Shown: positions 44,633-54,114, counted from the stretch's first letter. The stretch: DNA of 64,000 bases from an uncultured Pirellula sp. (GCA_903892355.1 CAITIE010000064.1:1-64000); one strand, 5' to 3'. Notes: a model not told the origin generated them from the sequence alone. Program-made: numbers and translations.

Positions 44633-46149
44633 GCCGCAGCGGGTTCCTCTTTAGGAGCAGGAAATGGTCCGTGCTCCGCGGCCATGTGTGCGGCAAGAAA
44701 ATAGAGCTTCGCTGCCGAGGCGATTTTGAAATAGTTGATCTTTGCCGGTGTGTCGGTTGTTCGATGATAATCGGGATGAAACCCACCAAACAGAAACGCA
44801 ACCGAGGTCCCTTTGCGAAAGAAATTGATCTGATCGCTTCTCCCAAAAACACCTTCCTCATCAAACTCAAATTCAAAATTCACGGATTTGTTGGCATCGA
44901 GAATCATCGCATGGAGTGATTTGTCCCCTTTTTCGCTCCCGACCAAGTGCAACGAACGCACATTCTCGCTAGCGGGTTCGTTCTGCTTTTCCTCGTTCCG
45001 TCCAACCATATCCACGTTGAGCATGCAAACCATCTTCTCAAGGGGCAAAAGCGGATTGTTCACATAATGAGCAGAACCGATCAAGCCCATCTCTTCTGCA
45101 GCGAACCACATAAAAAGAATGCTGCGCTTGGGTTTGGTTGGGTTTGAGGCGATCGCTTTGGCGATTCCTAATAGGGCCGTTGACCCGGAACCATTGTCGT
45201 CCGCGCCTGGAAAGTATTCGTTGCCTCGCACGCCGAGGTGGTCCAAGTGCGCTCCGATCACGACGTACTCGTCACGAAGCGCTGGGTCGGAACCTTCCTG
45301 CCAAGCCAGCACATTGGGAACCGCCATCGGCTCTTTGCGAACTCTTAATTCGACCTTAAGCTCGACCTCCGTAGCATGCGAATCGACCGCATTGTCCTCG
45401 GGGATGGTTAGCCACTCTTCATTACCTCCCACCGCAACGAGGATCTGTTTCGCAGCATCCTTGGTAATGCTACCGCTGATACCGCTCGCCCTTTGCCGTC
45501 CCTCAGGTCGCTCCAATTGCGGTGTCGACGCAGTCACGGTGTCTGCCACGCGAAGCACAGCCGCAGGGCGTTTGCGGTTCAGAGGAAACGCGATCGCACC
45601 CGCTCCTTTGTCATCCGCGACGAGAATCACCACTTTGTCTTCCAGCGACAAATCATCCGCCAGCTTTGCTCCTTCGCCCGCCAACTGCAAAAACACGACT
45701 TTCCCCGAGTACTCTGGCTGGTTAGCGAATCGATCCAATCCGATCGCTTGATCGAATCCGAGCGAGAACCCGCTCATTGCGGTGATTTTGGATTGAGCTG
45801 CATCGACATGAAGTCGACTCATCGGCAACATTTGAAAATAGGTGCCCGCATCCCCCATGGGCTTCAGTCCGAACTCCGCCAGTTTGCCTGAAACCCAAGA
45901 GGCGGCTTTGACGTACCCCTCTTGCCCAGTACCACGTCCCTCAAAACCCGGCCCCGCCAAAATATTCAGCCACTCCTCGCATTGATTCGCCGAAATCAAA
46001 TTAAATCCTGGTTGGAGAGATTCTGGAGGCGGCACAGCACCGTCGTACTGAGCATTGGCGATCGATAACGGCACACAGACGCAACCGAGCGCAAATGCCG
46101 ATTGAAACAATTTCAACACTACCATCGTTTTTCTAGAAAGCATAAACAT
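44626..46149 (-). CDS. Exported M28-family zinc peptidase with PA domain
   Basis: The 507-residue protein has a signal peptide ending near ANAQ (34). A catalytic M28 domain is interrupted by a PA domain (about 140-210; GKVVFLQLAGEGA, DKVVILVADDKGAGAIAF). The zinc ligands are intact: His in GAHLDHLG, Asp in GADDNGSGS, the Glu-Glu of AAEEMGLIGS, Asp in LNVDMVGRN, and His in GFHPDYHRTTDTP. Family members are aminopeptidases and related dizinc hydrolases. It is expected in the periplasm or outside the cell and would release amino acids from peptides. It is convergent with the DUF1501 gene. Confidence 0.94.
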   Translation of the reverse strand: MFMLSRKTMVVLKLFQSAFALGCVCVPLSIANAQYDGAVPPPESLQPGFNLISANQCEEWLNILAGPGFEGRGTGQEGYVKAASWVSGKLAEFGLKPMGDAGTYFQMLPMSRLHVDAAQSKITAMSGFSLGFDQAIGLDRFANQPEYSGKVVFLQLAGEGAKLADDLSLEDKVVILVADDKGAGAIAFPLNRKRPAAVLRVADTVTASTPQLERPEGRQRASGISGSITKDAAKQILVAVGGNEEWLTIPEDNAVDSHATEVELKVELRVRKEPMAVPNVLAWQEGSDPALRDEYVVIGAHLDHLGVRGNEYFPGADDNGSGSTALLGIAKAIASNPTKPKRSILFMWFAAEEMGLIGSAHYVNNPLLPLEKMVCMLNVDMVGRNEEKQNEPASENVRSLHLVGSEKGDKSLHAMILDANKSVNFEFEFDEEGVFGRSDQINFFRKGTSVAFLFGGFHPDYHRTTDTPAKINYFKIASAAKLYFLAAHMAAEHGPFPAPKEEPAAAK

Positions 46150-46218
46150 AGAGCTAAAGATGTCTTTTGAATGGAAAGCTTTTGATGTGGTGACAGGTCC
46201 GCTTTACGATAACCTGGA

Positions 46219-46240
46219 GTCACGAATTTGGAGTCGTGAC
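46219..46240. promoter_or_regulatory. Inverted repeat upstream of the M28 gene
   Basis: GTCACGA and TCGTGAC are separated by 8 nt, about 70 bp upstream of the M28 start codon. It could be an operator or an RNA hairpin in the leader; nothing else supports a specific role. Confidence 0.35.
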
Positions 46241-46355
46241 GACAAATAGGGCTCAAGCGAACCGCCACAAGAAACCACAATAACCCCAGCGGATTGAGTT
46301 AACACCGCTCTACGGTTACTGTTCCCGTTTATTATGCATATCATTGCCTAAAGCA

Positions 46356-46370
46356 CGGGCTTCAGGCCCG
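46356..46370 (-). terminator. GC-rich hairpin after the ThuA-like gene
   Basis: CGGGC, loop TTCAG, GCCCG lies 8 bp beyond the stop of the leftward ThuA-like gene (46378). The stem is short but GC-rich and AT-rich sequence follows on the minus strand, so weak termination is plausible. Confidence 0.45.
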
Positions 46371-46377
46371 AGCCCCA

Positions 46378-47313
46378 CTAAGGCTTTGCCGGCGAATACG
46401 CCGGGTCTTTCTTTGGAGCAGCGTCAGTTGGGGTCGCATCGGCATCGAGATCACCCAGCGAATATTGAATCCCATCAAGCATGTGCTTCAGGATCATCGG
46501 CTTGGTGAAGGTGTCTTCGCGATGGCCAAAATTGGTGTAGAAAACCCGACCATCTCCTGCCTTGCGCAGCCACGACACGGGGACTTCGCGTGGACCATCA
46601 TTGATGAGCTTAGAAACTTCATCTTGCTTCATGTCCAAACTGACGAGGACTCGCAAGGTCTTCGTTCCGACAAACGTCGCTGGCTGGTACTGATAGATCT
46701 CATCGGTATGCCAGAATCCCTTCCCTCCAAACGCCTTGTTGAGGACGTGATCGGGATCGTCCAACTTGAATGCCCATGTACCCCCTGCATTCCATGGATG
46801 ACCTCCGAACTCACCGCCGACGATCGCACGGCACTCGGGATGCCGTCCAAAGTTATCGCTGGCTGCATGGATTCCAGCGAGGCCTTTGCCACTCATGATG
46901 AAATCGAGGAATGCATTTTGCTGTTCCGGTTTTGCAAAGGTCATTCCGGTGGTATTGTTCAACAGAATCCCATCGTACTTCTTCAAGTTTTCAGCATTGA
47001 AAACATCGTAGGTATCCGCCAGGTCCACCGTAAAGGCACCCGTCTTTTTCCCCATGGTCTCCAACGCGAGATTGGCATATGGGATCGAACCGTGGATGAA
47101 TCCTTCGCATCGATAAAAGACGAGAATGCGGCGTGCCTTCTTCGGCTTGGCAGTAGATTCCGCGGGAACCGCATTCTCTACAGCAGCCTTTTGCTCTGCA
47201 GATAATGGTCGAAAGCTATCCGCCTTTTTCTTGATCCATGGATCCACCGTATCCTGAGCCATGGTCCAGGAACTCGATACCAGTACAGCTACGCAGCAAA
47301 AAAATCGTTTCAT
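46378..47313 (-). CDS. ThuA-like domain protein, exported
   Basis: From the ATG at 47313 the protein is 311 residues. A signal peptide ends near WTMAQ, then a linker and one ThuA domain (glutamine-amidotransferase-like fold) follow: ARRILVFYRCEGFIHGSIP, DGILLNNTTGMTF, GLAGIHAASDNF, FGGHPWN, and the C-terminal VSWLRKAGDGRVFYTNFGH. ThuA is linked to trehalose utilisation in rhizobia; the exported planctomycete versions have no established activity. The frame extends to 47427 but only as a run without signal-like character, so the inner ATG before the signal peptide is preferred. Confidence 0.92.
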   Translation of the reverse strand: MKRFFCCVAVLVSSSWTMAQDTVDPWIKKKADSFRPLSAEQKAAVENAVPAESTAKPKKARRILVFYRCEGFIHGSIPYANLALETMGKKTGAFTVDLADTYDVFNAENLKKYDGILLNNTTGMTFAKPEQQNAFLDFIMSGKGLAGIHAASDNFGRHPECRAIVGGEFGGHPWNAGGTWAFKLDDPDHVLNKAFGGKGFWHTDEIYQYQPATFVGTKTLRVLVSLDMKQDEVSKLINDGPREVPVSWLRKAGDGRVFYTNFGHREDTFTKPMILKHMLDGIQYSLGDLDADATPTDAAPKKDPAYSPAKP

Positions 47314-47595
47314 TTGATGATCTATCCCGAAATGTACATCCGCAAAAATAGGTAGGAGAGGGTCGTCGCCTCTTGGGTGGAAAGGTCCAGAGAGGACCAA
47401 GATAACCGACACCGATCTGCGCAGCAATTATCAAACATTACTCCGCCAAGGTTTTGGCAATGCCAATAGACTTTCCTATGAAATCTTAGCAATCAGCCCC
47501 ATTGCGGTTAAAATGCACCGCTTCAAAACAAGGTAGGCGAAAGTACTGCACCGCCTTCCAACTCAAAGATAGCTCGATCGCCCAATCATTATCCA

Positions 47596-50500
47596 ATGGC
47601 TCCTCCCAGACACCGATTCTCTCTATTTCGAAATCCAAAGAGCCTCGCCTTCATGGCGGTCGTTTTTTTCGTACTCTCGCTGACACCCCTTCACGCGACC
47701 TGGTACCGAGAAAACATAGAGGATGGCGCAGACATCATCATGATGGATCTGCGATGGCCTTTCTGGCCTTCCGGCTCGTACTTTGCCAACTGGAACTCCA
47801 GCTTCAACCCAAAGCCGAACAACCTCTCCTTCTACGCCGGATTCACCAGCTATCTCGCCGATGGAAAAGACCAAACGCCTCATCCGGACGCCTCGACGCA
47901 AGACGCGTTTCGCCCCGGTTCCGTTTGGACGTTTTGGGGGAGTGACACCATTGGGACCCCTGTGCGATTCGTCGATGTCGCCCCCAACCTATTCATCAAA
48001 AACGATTACGGCGGAGAAGGGAGCAGCGGTACTACCGGGGCTCATGTCTGGCCTTTTGTGCAGCGGAACACTTGGTACACCATGGTTTCTCGCGTTTGGC
48101 AACCCGCCCCGGAATCGAACGCCCTCATCGGTCGATGGATCAAAGATCAACGCGCCGGAGAATGGCATCTGATCGGTATCGCTCAACTCCCCATCCCCGC
48201 GACATCATTCACCGGCAACAGTGGCTTCCTCGAACCTCTCACTAGCGAAAAAGCCATCCGCTCGCTGCATCGCCGATTCGGATATTACCGCAAACAAGGC
48301 TCCTGGCGTTCGTCGGATACCATCTCGATCGACAAGACCGAGTACGTGGTGGTGAACACAGTTCCAGAAGGAGGCCACGAGTACACCGCCATCGAATACG
48401 CTCAGCGGCCTGACAACCTGCCCCTCCAACTTTCCGGGAAGCCTCTCGATGGGAACCAATCTCATTCCTTTACAGCGAAGCAACCCGCTCGGCCCAAACT
48501 TGATATTCCATCCCTGGAGAATCTGCGCGCGATGGCAACAGGTGGAACCATCGCAGTATCGTGGGATATCCCCCCGCGATCATCGCCACCACTTTCTTTC
48601 CAAGTGGAGGTCTTTGACAATCCCGATTGCCATGGTGAGCCGATCGGGACCCACTCGGTAATGATGCCCACCGCAAGGCATGCCTTGGTCCCCGCGAAAG
48701 GCTCGCCCGCCGCGGTACGGATACGTATCACCGACATTTTCGACCAAACCTCGGAATCGGCGATCGTTCCTATTGCCATGATCAAACTCCGTGCCACGGA
48801 ACCACTCGCAAAGCCAACCGTTCCAGGCCTCCGATACGAACTCTGGACCAAGGACGAGAAACGGAGATTGAACTATTTCAACCCGCCATCCCAACAGCCC
48901 GATGAACAGCACGCGTGGATCACTCTCGATGAAATGAACACCGGTAAAAAACGACGCGAAGGAATTGCGAGAGGCTTCGACACTAGCATTCGCGAAGATC
49001 GCGACCAAGGGTTTGCTATCCGTTATTCGGGATTCCTCCGCATCCCCAGCGATGGTCCCTACATCCTGAGCGCGCAGATCGATGGAGCCTATCGCATCGA
49101 ACTCGATAATCATTCAGCCCTCGCATGGGATGGGCAGCACGGGACCACAGAAAAAGCGGTCGCAATTCCACTCTCATCCGGTGTGCACCCGATCTCCGTG
49201 GAGTACCTGGTCGATCAACTGCCAGCTACAAACTTTCTGATATGCCTCGAGGGGCCTGGCATTCCAAAGCATCCGATCACCTTGGATGAACTTTGCACCC
49301 CATCCCTCGAAAGCTTTCCCAGCGTTGAACTGGGGACTCAGTCGCACGGCGATGGCACCGCTTCCATCACGGTTGCCGGTCAAGCAGGCACGCTGCCGAT
49401 CCGCCAAATACAGCTATTCCTGGATCGATGGCAATTAGCGTCCAGCACCTCCAATCAACTTCTATTTCGAGGTCCATTGCCGCGTGGAACTTCATCCATA
49501 TGGGCCCGCACAACCCTCGAAGATGGACAAACCTTCGATACCAAGGCGCAAACCCTTCTCAACGAGGGGCCTGAGGTTGATGGACCATGGACCGTTCGCA
49601 ATGTTGGGGATCTCAAGTCATCCTCCGGTATCTGGCAGACGGCAGTCGATCAGTTCCAGTTCTTTGGAAACGGCATGCATACCGTTACCCAACGGGTCAA
49701 CGGTGATTTTGTGGCCGAATGCCGAGTGCAACATTACAACGGCGTTAACGGTGAGCCGGTGAATCGTCGCGCCTGGGTTGGGCTCACCGCGCGAGAATAT
49801 GGAGAAAAACGGAACTGGGAATGGGGACGCGATTTTCATCTCGTTCAAACGGCAGCGGATGGACTTCGAAGCTCCGCGGACTTCACCGATTTCGGCGCCG
49901 GCAGAATCTCGTCCTACGAGTTGCCCCGAAATCACGCCTTTCTCCGAATCGCACGACGAGGCAACATCTGGACGGCGTGGTCCAGCGATAACGGTGACCG
50001 ATGGCAGCTTGGCGCTCTGCAATACAAAAAGATGGCCAGCGAACTCGACGTCGGATTGTTTTTTAGCGCGTTGCCTCAAGATGCGAGAGCGCACTACTTT
50101 GCATCGGTTTCCTCCGTTTCCATCCGTCGTGGTGGGGAATCTCTACCCGAGCTACCTCACGTCGTGACGGCGACCAACACCTCAGGCGACCGCTGGACCG
50201 GTGTCGTTACCGCCCCATCGGACCCTCGCATCGTTGTCGTCCGTTCCAGCCATCGTGGCTTGCTCATGAGTCGCGATAGTGGTACGACCTGGAAGCCAAT
50301 CAATGGAGCACTCGCGGGCACAGATCTATGCGTTCGGAGTGTCGCAATCGACCCGATGGACCCGAACATCATCTATCGAGCGAGTGGAAAAGGACTGGAT
50401 GGAAAGCTAACGGATGGAAAACTATGGAAGACAACGGATGGCGGTGCGAACTGGGAACAATTGCCCTTCTCTGGTGACTTCGATGGCGATGGACCGTCGG

Positions 50501-51282
50501 CATTGTGTGGTGAAATCCTCGGAATCGATTATCGAAACCGGGATCGAATCTTCGTGGGATGTGAATCGAAAGGCCTTTTTAGGAGCACCGATGGAGGCAG
50601 AACGTTTTCATCGCTTGGATGCCAAGGCGAGCGCATCACTGCGGTGGTGGTTTGGCCATGGGAAAAGCACTATCCCGCTCCGGCGCGTGGTAAGACCCAT
50701 CTGTGTGTCACCACCTGCTCGGATCCGTGGATGGAGTATTTAGGACGCGGGCGTCCGAGAACCTTTACGCCAGCTGGTACCTCCAAGTCCTACATCACAC
50801 GGGACGATGGTGAATCGACTGTTTTATCGGAGGAACGCGACGATTGCGGTTTTTACAACGTTGCGTTTGACAAGGCGATGCAATCGACGAACGAAATGCG
50901 TTATGCAACGAGCCATGGTTACCAAACCCAAGTCTTCGAAGGGTGGCATATGGCGTTGTACCCACCCCAAAAGAACCTGGAATGGTTTCGTCCCTACACC
51001 GCGGTCGCTGCCGCAGCGAAAGGAGACGAGAAGTTCGGTCGATTCATCGCTGGCCCCCTCGCTCCGGAGCGACCTGGACGCTACTCGGTCAGCGAACGAT
51101 GGGCCTTTGAATGGTCATGGCTAACTCCGCAAGGAACTCAACCTGACGCCAAACCATCCATGGACGGATTGATCGCAGCGGCGTGCGATATGTCCGAAGG
51201 CAAGATATGGTATTTCCTACACACCGATGGGCTCTACCATTCCGCTGACGGCGGAGTAACCGTGAGCAAGGTTCTTCCTTGA
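47596..51282 (+). CDS. Giant secreted DUF3472 / PA14 / BNR-propeller protein
   Basis: The 1228-residue protein has a signal peptide ending at PLHA (about 35). Regions in order are: DUF3472-like (about 36-290; TWYRENIEDGADIIMMDLRW, then QRNTWYTMVSRVW), a fibronectin-III-like segment (about 305-400), a PA14 domain (about 410-555; GFLRIPSDGPYILSAQIDGA), a DUF1349/LamG-like domain (about 665-845), and a BNR/VPS10-like propeller with Asp-box motifs (SRDSGTTWKPI, TTDGGANWEQL, STDGGRTFSSL; about 865-1228). Such parts bind glycans or act on polysaccharides. No catalytic residues were identifiable. I infer an extracellular carbohydrate-active or binding protein. It stands alone between ThuA-like and esterase genes. 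Confidence 0.82.
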   Translation: MAPPRHRFSLFRNPKSLAFMAVVFFVLSLTPLHATWYRENIEDGADIIMMDLRWPFWPSGSYFANWNSSFNPKPNNLSFYAGFTSYLADGKDQTPHPDASTQDAFRPGSVWTFWGSDTIGTPVRFVDVAPNLFIKNDYGGEGSSGTTGAHVWPFVQRNTWYTMVSRVWQPAPESNALIGRWIKDQRAGEWHLIGIAQLPIPATSFTGNSGFLEPLTSEKAIRSLHRRFGYYRKQGSWRSSDTISIDKTEYVVVNTVPEGGHEYTAIEYAQRPDNLPLQLSGKPLDGNQSHSFTAKQPARPKLDIPSLENLRAMATGGTIAVSWDIPPRSSPPLSFQVEVFDNPDCHGEPIGTHSVMMPTARHALVPAKGSPAAVRIRITDIFDQTSESAIVPIAMIKLRATEPLAKPTVPGLRYELWTKDEKRRLNYFNPPSQQPDEQHAWITLDEMNTGKKRREGIARGFDTSIREDRDQGFAIRYSGFLRIPSDGPYILSAQIDGAYRIELDNHSALAWDGQHGTTEKAVAIPLSSGVHPISVEYLVDQLPATNFLICLEGPGIPKHPITLDELCTPSLESFPSVELGTQSHGDGTASITVAGQAGTLPIRQIQLFLDRWQLASSTSNQLLFRGPLPRGTSSIWARTTLEDGQTFDTKAQTLLNEGPEVDGPWTVRNVGDLKSSSGIWQTAVDQFQFFGNGMHTVTQRVNGDFVAECRVQHYNGVNGEPVNRRAWVGLTAREYGEKRNWEWGRDFHLVQTAADGLRSSADFTDFGAGRISSYELPRNHAFLRIARRGNIWTAWSSDNGDRWQLGALQYKKMASELDVGLFFSALPQDARAHYFASVSSVSIRRGGESLPELPHVVTATNTSGDRWTGVVTAPSDPRIVVVRSSHRGLLMSRDSGTTWKPINGALAGTDLCVRSVAIDPMDPNIIYRASGKGLDGKLTDGKLWKTTDGGANWEQLPFSGDFDGDGPSALCGEILGIDYRNRDRIFVGCESKGLFRSTDGGRTFSSLGCQGERITAVVVWPWEKHYPAPARGKTHLCVTTCSDPWMEYLGRGRPRTFTPAGTSKSYITRDDGESTVLSEERDDCGFYNVAFDKAMQSTNEMRYATSHGYQTQVFEGWHMALYPPQKNLEWFRPYTAVAAAAKGDEKFGRFIAGPLAPERPGRYSVSERWAFEWSWLTPQGTQPDAKPSMDGLIAAACDMSEGKIWYFLHTDGLYHSADGGVTVSKVLP

Positions 51283-51373
51283 ACGACGACCATCATCGAG
51301 TGGCCACCCAAAAAGTCTCCTTGATGCGTGCCGCCGATCGGCTACGTCGGTGAACGGTTCTGTTCCCGCCGCT

Positions 51374-51418
51374 GTTCGTGCTCGTCCTCCTGCTCAGTGA
51401 AACGCTGCTCGTGCTCGA
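51374..51418 (-). repeat. GAGCACGAGCAC-type repeat element, copy A (inverted)
   Basis: On the minus strand this reads CGAGCACGAGC, about 16 nt, CTGAGCAGGAGGACGAGCACG. Copy B (51564-51609) has the same layout on the plus strand, so the pair forms inverted repeats about 150 bp apart. Both lie in a 368-bp region without a credible gene. Confidence 0.6.
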
Positions 51419-51563
51419 TGGATGGAACGATTGTCGTTTTCCGTGATCGTCAACGCGTTGACTGGATGGGAATTGCCAATGTTGGGGCGAATAAAGATGG
51501 AGCATTGTGACCAACAACGTGGCGGATATCAAAAAGTAATCATGCACGAAAGGTTTTCGATTA

Positions 51564-51609
51564 CGAGCACGAGCACCGTCCGTCACAGCGGACTGAGCAC
51601 GAGCACGAT
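51564..51609 (+). repeat. GAGCACGAGCAC-type repeat element, copy B
   Basis: This copy reads CGAGCACGAGCACC, then the small hairpin GTCCG-TCACAG-CGGAC, then TGAGCACGAGCACGAT. Two arms with the 6-nt GAGCAC period flank a palindrome, which resembles REP-type intergenic elements. The stretch between copies A and B (51419-51563) has no convincing reading frame. Confidence 0.65.
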
Positions 51610-51650
51610 GGAACCTACCGAACTTGTGCAAAGCAAACACTTCCACGAAT

Positions 51651-52601
51651 CTATCGATTTGCGTCAACAAGCAGTTTACTATCGACCAGCCATTCGCGGA
51701 GACGTAGTGGCCATTGAGCGGCTGCGTGGTTTGCGTCGGCGCGGTACCCAAAACCATGCCCGGCGTTCGAGTAAATGTGAAGTTCACATGGGATCCCAAC
51801 CTCTTTGTACTGTAGATACAGCTTGGCCATGCCCAGCGAAATGTCATCGCGATCCTTAGCCCCTAAGGCAATAAACGCCGGCGGCATCCCCTTGGTAACC
51901 GTGAACCGATGGGAACTCCCCGGATAGATGAGCACCTGGAAATCAGGCCTGCAACTCACCCGCTCCACCGAATCCGCGCTCTCGGATTTGCCTGCGTCAT
52001 TCTCCATGGCTGCCAACGCTGCGAGTTCCCCACCCGCCGAGAAACCAAGCATCCCAATGCGGTCTTGGTCGATCTTCCATTCGCTCGCGCGGCTGCGCAC
52101 CAACCGCAATGCGCGGCGTGTGTCCGCCATGGCATGATCGTCCACCGTGTACTGTGAGCCTTCCTCCCTCGCTAATCGATACCGCAGTACAAACGCCGCA
52201 ATTCCATGCTCGGCGAACCACTCCGCCAGCGAGTCTCCTTCGTGCCCCAAACACAACATCCTGTGCCCACCCCCTGGCGCGATGATGATCGCTGTCCCCG
52301 TTGCGACCTCCGGTTTGGGCAAATACGGCGTGATCGAGGGTGCGTGAATGTTGGTCACATTGCACGCGCCATTCGCACGGTCCTCCTTCTCTGGCTCGTT
52401 TTTTCTCGCTTCGGATCCCGCAGCCCCGTTCGGCCAAAGCGCGATCCGCTCAGGTTCCGCACCGGAGACCACCCCAGGAACCAATGACGGGAACAGCATT
52501 GTTGCTATACCAAGAACGGCAAAGGAAGCACTAGGAATGCCCCAACCTCCATCAAGGAATCTTTTCGGCTGAATCTTCTCGACGATTGCGCGCTGCAACA
52601 T
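51651..52601 (-). CDS. Exported esterase, alpha/beta hydrolase (Aes/BD-FAE-like)
   Basis: The 316-residue protein has an export signal (about 20-48). Its esterase core resembles acetyl-xylan/feruloyl esterase-type hydrolases: AIIIAPGGGHRMLCLGHEGD (oxyanion region), RIGMLGFSAGGELAALAA (Ser in GFSAGG), ALGAKDRDD (Asp) and YSNAGHGFG (His). GGAG lies 6 nt before the ATG. It is paralogous to the gene at 54165, which has the same motif series on the other strand; the gene scar lies between the two. Deacylation of plant or algal polysaccharide is plausible but unproven. Confidence 0.88.
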   Translation of the reverse strand: MLQRAIVEKIQPKRFLDGGWGIPSASFAVLGIATMLFPSLVPGVVSGAEPERIALWPNGAAGSEARKNEPEKEDRANGACNVTNIHAPSITPYLPKPEVATGTAIIIAPGGGHRMLCLGHEGDSLAEWFAEHGIAAFVLRYRLAREEGSQYTVDDHAMADTRRALRLVRSRASEWKIDQDRIGMLGFSAGGELAALAAMENDAGKSESADSVERVSCRPDFQVLIYPGSSHRFTVTKGMPPAFIALGAKDRDDISLGMAKLYLQYKEVGIPCELHIYSNAGHGFGYRADANHAAAQWPLRLREWLVDSKLLVDANR

Positions 52602-52682
52602 TCCAAGCTCCCTTTTCTGATCCCATGTGACGTAGCCGATGACTCTCAGTAGTCACCTAAAAACATCCTTCGGAAAATCATC

Positions 52683-52985
52683 TTATCCGATTCCATCAAG
52701 TCGATCGGTTGCGTCGCCGAAGGCAGGCAATGCCACTCCCATACGATCCATGATGCTCAAGAGCAGCGACGACATCTTGCGATTCGAGGCATTTTCATAG
52801 TCCAAGCTTCGTCCTGTTGGAAGTGTGCCACCAAGTCCCCCCGCCATGACCATCGGGATTTTCGGGCTATTTTAAGCTGTCCATTGCTCGTTCGCCAACA
52901 TGATGCACGAATGGTCCAGGACGGTTCCGTCCCCTTCCTTCATAGAATCCAACTTGCGAACCAGTTTCCAACTCACCCACGTAGT
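52683..52985 (-). pseudogene. DUF1552 C-terminal remnant
   Basis: In one minus-strand frame this stretch reads LVRKLDSMKEGDGTVLDHS, then CIMLANEQWTA, an in-frame TAA (52872-52874), then KIPMVMAGGLGGTLPTGRSL and SSLLLSIMDRMGVALPAFGD, ending at a stop at 52683. This matches the last 90 or so residues of DUF1552 proteins; the intact gene at 55202 has the parallel IRRMKEIQESDGSTMLDNSL and LWLTIAQLMGLEIDSFADST. The first 350 or so residues are missing, and the piece is joined out of frame to a DUF1592 fragment near 52980. Confidence 0.8.
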
Positions 52986-53694
52986 GCTTGGCCAACGCTG
53001 CGTTCACAAAGGTCAAATCGCTCGAGAGCAATTCCGTTATCGGCAGATCTTTTTGGATCAAATAGGTTGCTAAGTGTGTTGGTTCGTCAAAAATGGCTGA
53101 TCGAAGCTCGTCGCTGTAGCCGGGAAACGCATCGGCAAGGATCGGATCCTTTTCTAAATAATCGCGATAGCGAAGCCATTGACCGAGGAACTCCCTTGCA
53201 AACGATTCGATCTTCGGATCCTTCAACATGCGTCGGACCTGTGCTCGCAGTTCCGAATCGTCCTGAAGCTTTCTTGACGCCGCACTCTCGAGTAGCACCG
53301 CGTCAGGAATCGATGACCACAAGAAGAAACTCAAGCGACTCGCCACGTCGTAGTTATCGAGCGGTTGAACGCCATCCATCCCATTCAGGCTGGTTTGGTG
53401 ATAACTGAAGCTAGGTGACATCAATACTGTGATGAGCAAACCCCGAACCGCCGCCGCAACCGACTGCCCATCCTCTCGCAACTTCTTGTAGAGGGTTAGA
53501 AGGGCTGAGTACTCAGAATCCAACACCGGCCGACGAAACGCCCTCGATGCAAGCGATTTCACGTCTTCCAAGGCGCGATGCTCTGCAATCTTGGTCAATT
53601 CCTGTTGGAGCAATAGCCCGTCGCGTATTTCCTGAAAAAACCGATGCACCATCGTGTACTTTGCATCGGGCTTCGAGAATATGCTGGCGAACAA
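52986..53694 (-). pseudogene. DUF1592-group gene fragment (DUF1595-DUF1592)
   Basis: An open minus-strand frame (continuing to a stop at 52867) encodes LASRAFRRPVLDSEYSALLT (DUF1595), then VASRLSFFLWSSIPDAVLLE, VRRMLKDPKIESFAREFLGQ and LSSDLTFVNAALAKHY (DUF1592). After that the family similarity stops and the frame runs as a meaningless tail through the DUF1552 remnant. The N-terminal cytochrome and DUF1587 parts and the C-terminal DUF1588/DUF1585 parts are absent. The intact paralogue at 56692 has nearly the same SFFLWSS and VRRMLKDPKIE motifs. It could still be translated (275 residues), but it is very unlikely to work. Confidence 0.82.
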
Positions 53695-53696
53695 AT

Positions 53697-53866
53697 GGAG
53701 TACTCAGGGAACGCATGTCATGACCAAACTCTGTGTAGAAGAAACGCCCACCTGTTTTAGGCTGGTTCGTCCACGCAATGGGATGGTCTTCCCCCATCGG
53801 CTTCAACGAAAAACTCAGTCGGCTGTCCATGAACCGTTGGATGGTCCACCGCTCCCGCGCCGATCA
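53697..53866 (-). pseudogene. ThuA-like domain C-terminal fragment
   Basis: Minus-strand frames read AVDHPTVHGQPTEFFVEAD and, after a frame change, PMGEDHPIAWTNQPKTGGRF followed by FYTEFGHDMRSLSTPFVRQH. These match the last third of ThuA-like proteins (compare VSWLRKAGDGRVFYTNFGH in the intact gene at 46378). The fragment is joined near 53695 to the DUF1592 fragment. The loss of the 5' part and the internal frameshift mark it as dead. Confidence 0.72.
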
Positions 53867-54082
53867 TAACCTTCGCCTTGACAAAGTTCGAATCGCTGTG
53901 AGCGGAACAGGCACTCCATGAGGTGGGAAAGGTATCGATCGGAGGGGCCAGATCGGAGGGGCCAGTGGGAAAAAATACTCTAATCTTCCACGGATCAAGC
54001 TGGATAGGTGCATGGGAAGCGACAGCGGCGATTTGTGGTTTTTTGCTCCGGGGACAATGGATCAGTTTCCTGAGGACTCTGG

Positions 54083-54114
54083 TATCATCGAACTGTGCTA
54101 TCATCGAACTGTGC
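54083..54114. repeat. Tandem 16-bp duplication
   Basis: Two identical 16-bp units (TATCATCGAACTGTGC) lie back to back 50 bp upstream of the esterase start codon at 54165. This looks like a small slippage duplication in the leader. Confidence 0.85.

Noticed and set aside
51293-51847. A 184-codon minus-strand frame at the GAGCAC elements
   Set aside because: It overlaps the clearly real esterase gene in another frame, has no protein-like pattern, and crosses both repeat elements.
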